This document shows, piece after piece, positions 1-8,640 of a DNA stretch of 64,000 nucleotides. Numbering within the stretch: the stretch's first letter is position 1; each line of letters begins with the position of its first letter. The stretch is from NCBI RefSeq assembly GCF_023115465.1, contig NZ_CP096034.1:2108001-2172000 (forward strand), written 5' to 3'. A program made the position numbers and the translations under genes. Under the pieces are notes generated by a model. That model saw only the letters and a program-made list of their open reading frames with translations. It made no database searches and was not told the DNA's origin. Source of the DNA: Gottfriedia acidiceleris (GTDB lineage: Bacteria; Bacillota; Bacilli; Bacillales; Bacillaceae_G).

Positions 1-1369
1 CTAGGGCCTCATTATTTAATAGATAGCTACATAAATTTTTCAGCCAAAATTTCTGACCTTCAGTTAAAGAGTGATAAAATCCAATACCTTGTTTTTCGTT
101 TATCATGCTATTTTTTTGTGGATTGTATTTTTTAATCCAATATTCTGCCATAAGACTAATTTTCTCTATTTCAATGGATGAGTAATTTTCTCCATTATTA
201 ACAAATATGTCTTTTAATAAATCTACATTGTAATTAATGAGAGGCAGAACGTTAGCTACATGATTAAATTTTGGATATTTTTTATCAATTTTGCCAATAT
301 GTGCAAATTCGACCGATTGGCAAATATCTAAATAGTGTAAAGATTGATCAATATAATTTGATTGATACCGTTCAAATTCTGAATAGTTTTTAATCACATC
401 TTCATCTAGACCAATATTAAATGCTGCTGTTGGTTTATATTTAGCAAACATAAAGAGAATCACTTCTGGTAAATAGATTTCCAATAACTCAGCAGGTGTT
501 ATTAAATTACCAGTGGAGCTCGACATTTTTTGGTTTTGACCTTTTATTCCAATAAACTCATACGGTGTATAATGAGGTGCATCATAGTCAAATATGGCTT
601 TAGCAATTTCTTTTGAAACATTGTAACTACCGGTTTCAGATGAATGATCTCTTCCACCAGGTTCAAATACAACGTCTTCTTTCATCCACCTCATAGCCCA
701 ATCAAATTTCCATTTTAATTTAATATTGTCTGCAACTTCTACAGATAATTGATTTGAAAATCCACAGCGACAAGTATAATGTAAAGTTTTGCTTTCCTTA
801 TTATATTGGGTTATTGAAGGATCATCTTTCTCGCAATTTTCACAGTAAAGAGTAATAGGGTAAAAATCATTACGTTCTTGTTCATTTGGCATGCTTGTTT
901 TGAACTTCATTAAAATATTATAAATTTCTTTTCTTTTCTCAATAGCATGTATTATGTCTTCATTGTATCTACCAGATTTGTATTCTTTACTTTGATAAAT
1001 AAACTCAACCTCAATGCCTAGTTCACATAAGGAATTTTCAAATTCTGTTTCAAAGTGTTCAGCGTATGTTGAGTGACAGCCATATGGATCAGGAATATTT
1101 GAATAAGCTTTCCCTATAAAACGATGATAAGTTGGATCAATTTTATTCGGGACCTTCCTAAAACGATCAAAATCATCCCAAGAAAAGATAAATCTTGTTT
1201 TCTTACCTAAATTATTTAAAGCTTTCACAACAAAATAAGTTGTAATGATCTCACGAAAATTTCCAATATGAACCGACCCCGATGGACTTATGCCAGATGC
1301 ACATACATAAGTTTCTTTATTTGGATATTTTTCAATTAATTCATTTGCGATTTTAATTGCCCAATGCAT
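1..1369 (-). CDS. lysK: Lysyl-tRNA synthetase, class I (C-terminus off the left edge)
   Basis: Charges tRNA-Lys with lysine in the cytoplasm. Reading the minus strand gives MHWAIKIANELIEKY..., with a HIGH-type motif (GSVHIGN, residues 31-37) in a Rossmann fold and a KMSSS loop at about residues 281-285; a Cys-containing insert (YCENCE, CRCGF) lies between them. This is the class I LysRS fold (archaeal/spirochaete type), not the class II LysS common in bacteria. Some 456 codons are present; the family is usually over 500, so the end lies outside the window. ATG at 1369 is chosen because GAGGTG lies just upstream. A T-box leader precedes it. Some Bacillus carry this enzyme beside a class II LysRS; whether that holds here cannot be seen. 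Confidence 0.93.
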   Translation of the reverse strand, partial: MHWAIKIANELIEKYPNKETYVCASGISPSGSVHIGNFREIITTYFVVKALNNLGKKTRFIFSWDDFDRFRKVPNKIDPTYHRFIGKAYSNIPDPYGCHSTYAEHFETEFENSLCELGIEVEFIYQSKEYKSGRYNEDIIHAIEKRKEIYNILMKFKTSMPNEQERNDFYPITLYCENCEKDDPSITQYNKESKTLHYTCRCGFSNQLSVEVADNIKLKWKFDWAMRWMKEDVVFEPGGRDHSSETGSYNVSKEIAKAIFDYDAPHYTPYEFIGIKGQNQKMSSSTGNLITPAELLEIYLPEVILFMFAKYKPTAAFNIGLDEDVIKNYSEFERYQSNYIDQSLHYLDICQSVEFAHIGKIDKKYPKFNHVANVLPLINYNVDLLKDIFVNNGENYSSIEIEKISLMAEYWIKKYNPQKNSMINEKQGIGFYHSLTEGQKFWLKNLCSYLLNNEAL

Positions 1370-1394
1370 GTTTTCACCTCAAAATTTTTTATTT

Positions 1395-1724
1395 AACTTT
1401 CAAATTGCAAATAAAAAAACTCCCACCCCCAAGATTTAATCATCTTGAGGACGAGAGTTTGTTAACTTCGTGGTACCACCCCAGTTTATTGATATGTTAC
1501 CATACCAACCTCATTTAGGTACGGCACGAATGCTTATACCCTATCTCTATAACGGGAGAACCCGGCGTACCATCCCTAAAGTGAACTTTAGTTCCATACG
1601 AAGCTCCAAGTCTTTTTACATAAAGTTCATTATTACTCCTTTTTCAGCAAACAGGAGCTCTCTGTAAATAATTTTAGCTTTACTACTTTTCTCTTCATAG
1701 CTTTTAAATTTCGAAATATTAATT
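1395..1724 (-). promoter_or_regulatory. T-box riboswitch leader of lysK
   Basis: The minus strand shows the T-box core TGGGGTGGTACCACGAAGTT (1463-1482) followed by a G/C-rich hairpin with a T tract (about 1413-1460), the terminator that competes with the antiterminator. Upstream is a stem I region with an AGAGAGC element near 1660 and an A-rich AAAAAG tract near 1615 that could supply a lysine specifier (AAA or AAG). Uncharged tRNA-Lys should stabilise the antiterminator and raise lysK expression. The exact specifier triplet is not certain by eye. Confidence 0.92.
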
Positions 1725-1730
1725 GTTATT

Positions 1731-1759
1731 ATATTAATCAAAACAATATTAATTGTCAA
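1731..1759 (-). promoter_or_regulatory. SigA promoter of lysK T-box transcript
   Basis: On the minus strand TTGACA (1754-1759) and TAATAT (1731-1736) are separated by 17 nt, placing the start of transcription near 1724, just ahead of the T-box stem I. Confidence 0.75.
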
Positions 1760-1814
1760 TTAAATTTAAAGTTGAATAAACTAGTTTAAATACTGTTTGA
1801 ATGGAGGTGCCAAA

Positions 1815-2483
1815 TTGAGGGATTTAGTTGATGATTTACCCCTAATCGGTGCGTATTTTTTATTATTTGGTACAACAACGGCGGCTGTTGGTATTTCAAG
1901 TAAAAAGATCGTTAGTGAAAACTTTGGTAGAAGTTTATTCGCTAAAGGTAATGCAATCGAAGCATTTGGCAACAGTATTCAAGCTATTGGAAGAGAAAAA
2001 TTATATAAGAGAGCAAAAATAGAAAATGAAAATGAAATAGAAAAAGAATTTGAATTAACAATGATGATTGGTGCTTGGCTTCAAGCGATTGGAAATGGTA
2101 CAAATACATTTGCAACAAATTTAGAAATAGAAGGATTGGAAAGAGAAGGATTTAGATTAAATGCGATTGGTGGTGTCATTCAATCAATTGGTGCACAAAT
2201 TGAAACAATTGGAGCATTGATGGAAGGGACGCAACTAGATAAAATTGAGGCATATGGCAATCAATTAATCGGTTTAGGTGCTTTAATTGACGGAATTGCT
2301 AATGCTGCATTACTACGTGATAAGATGATTTTAGGAGAAGATTTATTACTTGTTGGTAGCTGGGTTCAAGTGTTCGGAGCAATTTTAATTATTTATGCAC
2401 TACGAAATAAAAGAAGCGAATATGAGAGAGAACAATTAGAATATCGTTATGGCTATTATCCAAATAAACAGTTCGAATGGTAA
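1815..2483 (+). CDS. Repetitive helical protein, DUF6944-like
   Basis: Function unknown. The 222-residue product begins hydrophobic (LPLIGAYFLLFGTTTAAVGIS), then shows repeated short units of the type G-N-x-I-x-A-x-G and I-G-A-x-I-E-T-I-G (for example IQSIGAQIETIGALMEG), and ends with a hydrophobic segment near residue 180 and a charged Tyr-rich tail. This repeat style resembles the DUF6944 repetitive proteins of Bacillus; that assignment is from memory of the family. A longer reading begins at TTG 1797, but GGAGGTG at 1803-1809 lies inside it and is correctly placed for TTG 1815, so 1815 is preferred. It is divergent from lysK and appears monocistronic. Confidence 0.7.
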   Translation: MRDLVDDLPLIGAYFLLFGTTTAAVGISSKKIVSENFGRSLFAKGNAIEAFGNSIQAIGREKLYKRAKIENENEIEKEFELTMMIGAWLQAIGNGTNTFATNLEIEGLEREGFRLNAIGGVIQSIGAQIETIGALMEGTQLDKIEAYGNQLIGLGALIDGIANAALLRDKMILGEDLLLVGSWVQVFGAILIIYALRNKRSEYEREQLEYRYGYYPNKQFEW

Positions 2484-2663
2484 ATTACTAATTTTTTGTG
2501 AAGAATATGAAAAAAAGAAGGTATATAGTAGTTAATAGCAAATATTATTATTATTAAAATTATATTAAAACTTTTTATTTTTCTGTAAAACCATTTTGTG
2601 AGAGAATAGAATTTATCAGTTTAAATAGGCTAAACCAATTTTTTGAAACAGAGGTATGATTAG

Positions 2664-3527
2664 ATGAATTTAAAAATAATTACGGATAGTGCGGCGGATT
2701 TACCAAAAGAGATCATCGAACAATATAATATTGATGTCATTCCATTACGCGTTTATTCGGAAGATGAAAAAGAATATTTTGATGGTTTAACATTGGATTC
2801 AAAGACTTTATTTAATGAAATGCGTAATGGAAAAGTATTTAAAACGTCTCTTCCGTCGTATGAGTATATTTATAACACCTTCGTTAAATATGCGAAAGAA
2901 AATACACCATGTATTTATATTGCGTTTTCTTCTGAACTTTCTGGTACATATCAATCTGCAGTAATGGTAAAAAATGAGTTTGGCGAGGAATTTCCTGATT
3001 TTGATATAGAGATATTTGATACAAAAAGTGCATCAATCGGACAAGGGTTAATTGCTGTTAATGCTGCAAGGCTTGCGATGAACGGAGCTACAAAAGAAGA
3101 GGTTGTTAATAATATACAAGATAGTATACAACATATTGAACATATCTTTACAGTAGATGACCTTCAATATTTGGTGCGTGGAGGTCGCTTAAGTAAAGTG
3201 GCTGGTTTTGTAGGTAATTTATTAAATATTAAACCGATTCTACACGTTGAAGATGGAAAGTTAATTCCAATTGAGAAAATTAGAGGTTCAAAAAAATTGA
3301 TAAAAAGAATTCTTGAAATTATGGAATCTCGAGGGACGAATTTATCAACTCAATTAATTGGTATTTCTCACGGTGACGATCTTGACAAAGCAATTGAAAT
3401 TAAAAATGCGATGGCAGAGACAGTTGGATGTAAGGAATTTGTCATTAATTCAATCGGATCTGCTATAGGTGCTCATGCAGGACCTGGTACTTTAGCGATA
3501 TTTTTTATGAACGAAAATAAAAAATAA
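2664..3527 (+). CDS. DegV family fatty-acid-binding protein
   Basis: The 287-residue product has the DegV fold: N-terminal KIITDSAADLPKE, the ELSGTYQSA loop (about residues 92-100), the DLQYLVRGGRLSK motif (about 166-178) and a C-terminal GPGTLAIFF. DegV/FakB proteins bind a single fatty acid and present it to a fatty-acid kinase (FakA) for activation into phospholipid synthesis. Which fatty acid, and whether a FakA partner exists, cannot be read here. GAGGT is upstream of the ATG and a strong terminator follows, so it is a single-gene unit. Length is normal for the family. Confidence 0.92.
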   Translation: MNLKIITDSAADLPKEIIEQYNIDVIPLRVYSEDEKEYFDGLTLDSKTLFNEMRNGKVFKTSLPSYEYIYNTFVKYAKENTPCIYIAFSSELSGTYQSAVMVKNEFGEEFPDFDIEIFDTKSASIGQGLIAVNAARLAMNGATKEEVVNNIQDSIQHIEHIFTVDDLQYLVRGGRLSKVAGFVGNLLNIKPILHVEDGKLIPIEKIRGSKKLIKRILEIMESRGTNLSTQLIGISHGDDLDKAIEIKNAMAETVGCKEFVINSIGSAIGAHAGPGTLAIFFMNENKK

Positions 3528-3533
3528 TATGAT

Positions 3534-3570
3534 AAAAAGAGCTAACTTTGCAAAATGATTAGCTCTTTTT
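3534..3570 (+). terminator. Terminator of degV-family gene
   Basis: Hairpin with arms AAAAAGAGCTAA and TTAGCTCTTTTT around a 13-nt loop, immediately after the stop codon. Confidence 0.9.
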
Positions 3571-3682
3571 ATTTTAATTTTCTGACAATATTACCCGGAT
3601 AATAATTCATACATAATTACTTTAAAAAAGGTAAATAGTATTTATGTAATCTTCAACAACTATTATGATGAGGTGAAAAACG

Positions 3683-3931
3683 ATGTCAATTTTAGATAAC
3701 TGGGATCAATGGAAAGATTTTTTAGGTGATCGATTAGAAGCAACAGGTGACAAAGGTGTTGGTGAAGGGGCTATTTCTGAAATGGCATATCGCTTAGGAA
3801 ATTACTTAGCAAATGAAGTAGAACCAAAAAATGCAGAAGAGCAAATTCTAAAAGACCTTTGGAATGTTGCAGATGAACAAGAACAACATACAATTGCTCA
3901 TCTAATGATGAAGTATGTAAAAAATAAATAA
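3683..3931 (+). CDS. DUF3243 family protein, YmfJ-like
   Basis: The 82-residue protein starts MSILDNWDQWKDFLGDRL and contains GNYLANEVEPKN and a C-terminal LWNVADEQEQHTIAHLMMK. It closely follows the pattern of B. subtilis YmfJ (DUF3243), a small soluble helical protein of unknown function. Length matches the family. GAGGTG precedes the ATG, and a terminator follows, so it is transcribed alone. Confidence 0.88.
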   Translation: MSILDNWDQWKDFLGDRLEATGDKGVGEGAISEMAYRLGNYLANEVEPKNAEEQILKDLWNVADEQEQHTIAHLMMKYVKNK

Positions 3932-3947
3932 TAAAAATAAATGTGAT

Positions 3948-3988
3948 TAAAAAATAGCCCAATGAATAGAATCATAAGGGCTATTTTT
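3948..3988 (+). terminator. Terminator after DUF3243 gene
   Basis: Hairpin AAAAAATAGCCC / GGGCTATTTTTT with T-rich tail, about 20 nt after the stop. Confidence 0.9.
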
Positions 3989-4290
3989 TATTTGTTTTAT
4001 TTTATTCTGTTTGAAGTAGCTAAGTATGTTTACAAAAAATCAACAAAAATAATTAAAAATTAAACTTGAAATGGACAGATAATTAACATATACTGTACTT
4101 ATTGTGAGTACTGTTTTCGGATTAAGGACAATTACTATTTACATTTTAATTGTTTTTTTGTATGATAGACTTTCTGTTCAAATTTCGCTTTTATCATAAT
4201 ATGGTTTTTTGCACTAATAAGTAGAATGGAAAATTTGAACGAATTTCAATACCGCTTAACAAAAATAGATTGAGGAAATGGGGATAATAT
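3989..4290. other. Intergenic stretch before the DHA2 exporter
   Basis: About 300 nt of A/T-rich DNA with no convincing gene. A GAGGAAATGGGG-type ribosome site near 4272 belongs to the exporter. No regulator gene or strong operator palindrome is evident. Confidence 0.5.
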
Positions 4291-5766
4291 ATGAATAATC
4301 AGCAAAACTCGGCTGACACGCAGTTTAGCGTAAAAACGATTATTGGTCCAATGATGGCAGTAATCGTAGGTATGATCATGGTTATTTTAGATAGTACGGT
4401 AGTAAACGTAGCATTACCTGGAATTACCACATATTTTAAATCAGATTTAACAAAAATGCAGTGGACGATTACAGGTTATACATTGGCATTATCAGCTGTT
4501 ATACCACTTGCAGGCTGGATGTCTGATCGTTTTGGAGCTAAGAAAATTTTCTTATTAACGATTTTGTTTTTTACAATCGGTTCAGTTCTTTGTTCAGTAG
4601 CACAATCTCCTGAACAGTTAATTTTATTTCGAGTAATACAAGGTATTGGTGGAGGAATGGTTGCGCCAATCGGTATGGCAATTATCTTTCGATTAGCTCC
4701 TCCAGAAAAAATCGGTTCAATTATGGGAATGCTTGGAATTCCGATGTTACTTGCACCTGCATTAGGTCCGGTTATCTCAGGATGGTTTGTAGAGTATTCT
4801 ACTTGGCATTGGATTTTCCTAATTAATTTACCAATCGGTATTATTGCAATGTTAATTGGTGCTAAATTTTTACCTAACTTTGAATCTAAATCAGTACCTG
4901 CTTTAGACGGATTAGGAATAATCATTGCTCCAATCGCTTTTTCAATGTTAGCTTACGGAGTTAGTCAAAGTTCAACAAGTTGGACTTCAAAAGGAACATT
5001 AACAGGTTTAATTGTTGGTGGTGTTGCATTATTACTTTTCATCTTTGTTGAGCTTCGCCTAAAACAACCTTTACTTGAGTTACGTGTATTTAAATCGTCT
5101 GATTTTGTTAGGAGTATTTTAATTACATGGATTATGCAAATTGCTTTATTCGGTTCTTTCCTAATTGTTCCATTATTTTTACAAACAGTTAAACAATATG
5201 GGGCTTTTGAAACGGGCTTAATTATGTTACCTCAAGCATTAGCTTCTGCTTTAATGATGCCAATTGGTGGTAAAATGTATGATAAAGTTGGAGCTAGACC
5301 GATGGCGTTAGTTGGTTTAACAATTATTACATCTGCACTATTTATTTTCTCTAAAATTTCAGTCGACTCATCAGATACATTTATTATGTTAACACTTGCT
5401 ATGATGGGTGCTGGAATGGGATTATCAATGATGCCGATTAATACACATGTATTGCAATCTGCACCAAGACATTTAGTAAGTCGTGTAACACCTTTAACTG
5501 CAGCTGCTCAGCAAGTAATGGTATCATTTGCAGTAGCAGGTATGGCTGGGTTTTTAACTTCTAGTACAAAGGATTACATGGCTAAAACAACAAATCCATT
5601 AAATGCAATGATTTCAGCATTTGGTGATACATTCTTACTAGCAGCAGGTATCGCATTAGTAGGAGCGTTGTTAGCAATTATTTTACGTAAACCAAAAATG
5701 CTAGACGCAGATGCGTCAAAAGCAGATCTTGACGAGTCAAAATCTTCAATGATGGTCGGACATTAA
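4291..5766 (+). CDS. DHA2-family (EmrB/QacA-like) MFS drug exporter
   Basis: A 491-residue integral membrane protein with about 14 hydrophobic helices, the size and layout of the 14-helix DHA2 drug:H+ antiporters. Motif D1 (LDSTVVNVALPGI, near residue 33) in the first helix, motif A (GWMSDRFGAKK, near 75) after the second, and the antiporter motif C (GPVISGWFVEYSTWHW) in the fifth are visible. Such proteins export toxic lipophilic compounds using the proton gradient; the substrate is unknown. A GAGGAAATGGGG ribosome site precedes it and a terminator follows. No linked regulator was found. Confidence 0.92.
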   Translation: MNNQQNSADTQFSVKTIIGPMMAVIVGMIMVILDSTVVNVALPGITTYFKSDLTKMQWTITGYTLALSAVIPLAGWMSDRFGAKKIFLLTILFFTIGSVLCSVAQSPEQLILFRVIQGIGGGMVAPIGMAIIFRLAPPEKIGSIMGMLGIPMLLAPALGPVISGWFVEYSTWHWIFLINLPIGIIAMLIGAKFLPNFESKSVPALDGLGIIIAPIAFSMLAYGVSQSSTSWTSKGTLTGLIVGGVALLLFIFVELRLKQPLLELRVFKSSDFVRSILITWIMQIALFGSFLIVPLFLQTVKQYGAFETGLIMLPQALASALMMPIGGKMYDKVGARPMALVGLTIITSALFIFSKISVDSSDTFIMLTLAMMGAGMGLSMMPINTHVLQSAPRHLVSRVTPLTAAAQQVMVSFAVAGMAGFLTSSTKDYMAKTTNPLNAMISAFGDTFLLAAGIALVGALLAIILRKPKMLDADASKADLDESKSSMMVGH

Positions 5767-5772
5767 TAAATT

Positions 5773-5808
5773 AAAAAGAAGCCAAATTTAAAATTGGCTT
5801 CTTTTTTT
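5773..5808 (+). terminator. Terminator of the DHA2 exporter
   Basis: AAAAAGAAGCCAA / TTGGCTTCTTTTTTT hairpin with T tract, 10 nt after the stop. Confidence 0.92.
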
Positions 5809-5981
5809 GTCATTTTTGATTATAATTTAAATAGTATCGAAAAAATTTTAATAATTGCTACAATTTTAAGAGAACTGTTATAAATCTAATTGAATTGTAA
5901 TAAAAATGTCCTTATTATGTAAGGTTGGTTATGTATAATAAAGGCTCGAATATAGATTTACTTTACAATGGAGCTGATTTA

Positions 5982-6890
5982 ATGATTAAAAGTATTTACA
6001 AAACAACTTTGGCACTATCAATTTTAACTGGAGGTTTACTCTATGGAAATACTACTCCGAGTTCAAATAAAACCGTGGAAGCTGCGACGATAAGCGGTAC
6101 AGTAACTGCATCAGTTTTAAATGTAAGAAGCGGTCCTAGTACTAGTTATAAAGTAATTGGGACACTTAAAAAGGGTGCGAAAGTTACGATTACAAGCATA
6201 AGTGGATCTTGGTATAAAATAAAAAGTGGAACAAAAATTGGATGGGTTTCAAGTAAATATATTAAAAAAGCTCCAATAACTGTTTCCGCCACAACCGTGA
6301 ATAAAATGAAAACTTTAGGTACTTCAAAACAATTAATCATTGTGTCAGCAGAAAATGAAAGTACAAGAAATGTTTTAATTGAAACATTTGAAAAAAGCGG
6401 TACTAGTTGGAAAAAATTACATACATATTCAGGTGTGATCGGTAAAAACGGCATGATTAGTAGTAAGCAAGAGGGTGATTATGAAACACCTGAAGGGAAA
6501 TATACAATTACAACAGCATTCGGTAGATATTCAAATCCAGGTACGAAAATGACATACCGCAAAATTACTGCAAATGATGTATTTGTAGATGATTCAAATA
6601 GTAAATTATATAATACTTGGCAATTGGCATCAGAAAATAATGGTAGATGGAAAACTGCCGAAAAGATGAATATATCTCAATATGATTATGGATTTGTTAT
6701 TAACTATAATACTGCGAGAACCCCAGGAAAAGGTAGTGCAATCTTTTTTCACGTAGCTGGAGCTTCGGGATATACTGCAGGCTGCACAGCTACATCTAAA
6801 ACAAATGTAATCTCTATTTTAAAATGGTTAGATCCTGCAAAAAAACCACTAATTATTCAAACACCATTGAATAAATTAACTCAATATTAA
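5982..6890 (+). CDS. Secreted SH3b protein with L,D-transpeptidase-like domain
   Basis: The 302-residue product has a signal peptide (KTTLALSILTGGLLYG), a bacterial SH3 domain (about residues 37-95, with ASVLNVRSGPSTSYKVIGTL) and a YkuD/ErfK-like domain (about 115-300). The catalytic-looking cluster FFHVAGASGYTAGC gives His256 and Cys267, as expected for an L,D-transpeptidase that cross-links peptidoglycan or for a close relative; the usual SHGC box is altered to TAGC, so activity is inferred. An ATG 57 nt upstream extends the frame but lacks a ribosome site; the start at 5982 has GGAG 8 nt ahead and begins directly with the signal peptide. Monocistronic, followed by a terminator. Confidence 0.82.
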   Translation: MIKSIYKTTLALSILTGGLLYGNTTPSSNKTVEAATISGTVTASVLNVRSGPSTSYKVIGTLKKGAKVTITSISGSWYKIKSGTKIGWVSSKYIKKAPITVSATTVNKMKTLGTSKQLIIVSAENESTRNVLIETFEKSGTSWKKLHTYSGVIGKNGMISSKQEGDYETPEGKYTITTAFGRYSNPGTKMTYRKITANDVFVDDSNSKLYNTWQLASENNGRWKTAEKMNISQYDYGFVINYNTARTPGKGSAIFFHVAGASGYTAGCTATSKTNVISILKWLDPAKKPLIIQTPLNKLTQY

Positions 6891-6899
6891 TATGAGTTG

Positions 6900-6931
6900 A
6901 AACTGGTCAATGATTTGATCAGTTTTTTTTG
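6900..6931 (+). terminator. Terminator after SH3b/L,D-transpeptidase-like gene
   Basis: AACTGGTCAA / TTGATCAGTT hairpin followed by eight T. Confidence 0.88.
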
Positions 6932-7055
6932 TTTCAATCTAAGTACTTACTAAAATTCATGCTGTTTAATTCATGGATGAATGTCTTGTTTATCATTAGA
7001 TTGAAGCGGAAGAAGGGGTGTCTTATTAAATTTAAATGGTAAGAATTATTGAACT

Positions 7056-7085
7056 AAAAAAAGGCTGTCTAAATAGACAACCTTT
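7056..7085 (-). terminator. Terminator of the IDEAL-domain gene
   Basis: Read on the minus strand: AAAGGTTGTCT, ATTT loop, AGACAGCCTTTTTTT. It lies about 30 nt beyond the stop of the minus-strand gene. Confidence 0.85.
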
Positions 7086-7117
7086 AGGAACTCTTATTAC
7101 TTCTTTGTTTGTAAGTT

Positions 7118-7453
7118 TTATTTTACACTATTAACAAGTTGCCTCATTGAGTTTAACTGTGAAGATAGCTCCTTAAACCAATCCTCATCTCCAGTTGAGA
7201 GGGCCAAGTCAATTAGAAAGTGAATCTGTTCTTTGTTTGTCACTTTCGAATCAGGAATTTTCTTTACGTTTCTATTTAACATTTGAATGGTCTTTCCAAC
7301 AGTCTTTTTATGATCTGAAGTTATGACATTTACCTTTACTACTTCATCAAAATTAGTAAGTGATTCAACATAACCTATTACTAATTCTCCATGCAATGAT
7401 ATACCCTTAACCCAATCACCTATTTTTAAAATAGAATCATTATTTAAGTTCAT
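7118..7453 (-). CDS. IDEAL-domain protein
   Basis: A 111-residue cytoplasmic protein. The N-terminal part (LKIGDWVKGISLHGELVIGY) looks like a small beta-barrel; the C-terminal part (about residues 81-100, LIDLALSTGDEDWFKELSSQ) matches the IDEAL domain, a short helical module of Bacillaceae found in regulators and chaperone-like proteins. Its partner and role are unknown. AAGGTGG precedes the ATG. A copy of the palindrome found in the spxA2 promoter region lies 66-87 nt upstream, so it may share SaiR control. Confidence 0.75.
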   Translation of the reverse strand: MNLNNDSILKIGDWVKGISLHGELVIGYVESLTNFDEVVKVNVITSDHKKTVGKTIQMLNRNVKKIPDSKVTNKEQIHFLIDLALSTGDEDWFKELSSQLNSMRQLVNSVK

Positions 7454-7518
7454 TTTTTTCCACCTTCTTATTTAGAGTACTAGTTAAAAAATTTGTGATC
7501 ATTACAGCCATTAAAACT

Positions 7519-7540
7519 AACTGTAATTTTTTTTATTACA
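7519..7540. promoter_or_regulatory. Operator candidate upstream of IDEAL gene (SaiR-type palindrome)
   Basis: Contains GTAAT-N7-ATTAC (7523-7539). A 21-nt run here (7519-7539) is identical, in inverted orientation, to the element at 8521-8541 in front of spxA2. It lies downstream of saiR and upstream of the IDEAL gene. SaiR binding is inferred. Confidence 0.5.
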
Positions 7541-7579
7541 CTTAAATTAAAAGAAGGCTTAGCCTTCACTTTTTTAGCT

Positions 7580-7993
7580 TCACTTCTCACATTTGATATG
7601 ATCGACAATGTCCTTAATAGTATATTGCTTTAAATATCCCCCAAGATGTTTTTCTGCACCTAAGAAAATATTAAAAAGAACATTTTGCATATTTGCCCCA
7701 ACAACACACTTTTCATTTGATTCTGGGCACTTAGGCTGTAGTGCTCCCTCAGAGGTGATTATATAAATGTCCCATAGATTAACTTCATTTAAATCTACTG
7801 CGAATATAAATCCACCACCAGTTCCTTCCTTCGATTTTATAAATCCATGCTTTTTTAACAAACTAAGCACTTTACGAATACGAACTGGATGGACACAGGC
7901 ACTTTCTGATATTGCATCACTTGTAGACATCCGATCCGGCTGCAGCGCAAGATAAGTTAAACTATGAATGGCAAGAGTAAAATCACTATTCAT
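7580..7993 (-). CDS. saiR: Rrf2-family repressor, SaiR-like
   Basis: A 137-residue Rrf2-type regulator: winged-helix N-terminus (SDFTLAIHSLTYLALQPDR, then HPVRIRKVLSLLKKHGFIKS), the Rrf2 wing EGTGGGF, and a Cys pair PKCPESNEKC (about residues 89-96). Rrf2 proteins sense redox, nitrosative or metal signals through cysteines or Fe-S clusters. In B. anthracis the Rrf2 protein SaiR is encoded with and represses spxA2; the same gene order here (spxA2 first, this gene 103 nt downstream on the same strand) supports the name. AGGAGG precedes the ATG. Palindromes in the spxA2 promoter are its likely operators. Confidence 0.82.
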   Translation of the reverse strand: MNSDFTLAIHSLTYLALQPDRMSTSDAISESACVHPVRIRKVLSLLKKHGFIKSKEGTGGGFIFAVDLNEVNLWDIYIITSEGALQPKCPESNEKCVVGANMQNVLFNIFLGAEKHLGGYLKQYTIKDIVDHIKCEK

Positions 7994-8096
7994 GGTCTGC
8001 CTCCTAAAATCGTTAATTTCTTTAAATATCGTGATTATAATTAGTACTTAAATAGAATGTGTTAGAAAACAGACATTTTAATAATTAATATAATTA

Positions 8097-8492
8097 TTAA
8101 TTAGCTACTTTTTGTGATTTAATGTATGAAAATGTACGTAGCTTACGAGGAAGAAAACTACGAATTTCCTCTTCATTATAACCAACCTGTAATCTTTTTT
8201 CGTCTACGATTATTGGCATGCGCAACATTTTTGGATTATTTATGATTAATTTATATAATTCATTAAGTGGGAGCGATTCAATATTTATATTTAATTCCTG
8301 AAACGTTTTTGATTTTTTCGATATAATCTCTTCAGTACCAGTTTCTGTCATACGAAGAATAGATTTAATCTCCTCAAGTGTAAGTGATTCGTTCATAATA
8401 TTTTTCACACTATAATCAATATCATGTTCCTCTAGCCAAGCTTTTGCTTTTCGACAGGATGTACAACTTGGTGTTACATATAGATTCACCAT
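8097..8492 (-). CDS. spxA2: Spx-family transcription regulator (SpxA2-like)
   Basis: A 131-residue ArsC-fold protein that binds the RNA polymerase alpha C-terminal domain and redirects transcription during thiol stress. Starting at [10 protein letters not shown] gives the redox CxxC pair at Cys10/Cys13 and exactly the length of B. subtilis Spx. A GTG four codons upstream is nearly on top of the AGGAG site, so ATG 8492 is preferred. The protein follows the family throughout ([37 protein letters not shown]). It ends SQKVAN; Spx is normally a ClpXP substrate recognised at its C-terminus. Promoter and palindromic operators lie upstream. Confidence 0.92.
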   Translation of the reverse strand: MVNLYVTPSCTSCRKAKAWLEEHDIDYSVKNIMNESLTLEEIKSILRMTETGTEEIISKKSKTFQELNINIESLPLNELYKLIINNPKMLRMPIIVDEKRLQVGYNEEEIRSFLPRKLRTFSYIKSQKVAN

Positions 8493-8520
8493 TCTTTTAC
8501 ACACTCCTTATATTTAAAAT

Positions 8521-8541
8521 GTAATAAAAAAAATTACAGTT
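8521..8541. promoter_or_regulatory. Operator candidate in the spxA2 leader
   Basis: Inverted copy of the element at 7519-7539, with GTAAT-N7-ATTAC symmetry, located just ahead of the spxA2 ribosome site. A SaiR site is inferred from its relation to the promoter-overlapping copy at 8618-8640. Confidence 0.5.
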
Positions 8542-8617
8542 GAGATAAAAAACTAGTTATAATGTATTAACTAAAAAACATAATAGTTTGGCTCCCGTAC
8601 TCAATTTAAATGAGTAT

Positions 8618-8640
8618 ACTGTAATTTTATTATTTACAGT
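8618..8640. promoter_or_regulatory. Palindromic operator overlapping the spxA2 -10 box
   Basis: Perfect 7-bp arms ACTGTAA (8618-8624) and TTACAGT (8634-8640) with a 9-nt spacer. It covers the -10 box and part of the spacer of the spxA2 promoter, the expected place for a repressor such as SaiR. Confidence 0.65.

Noticed and set aside
1470..1667. Open frame on the plus strand over the T-box
   Set aside because: It lies entirely antisense to the T-box leader core and stem regions; no ribosome site and biased composition.
5925..5981. Longer N-terminus for the SH3b/L,D-transpeptidase-like protein
   Set aside because: No ribosome site for the upstream ATG and it would place 19 polar residues ahead of a normal signal peptide.
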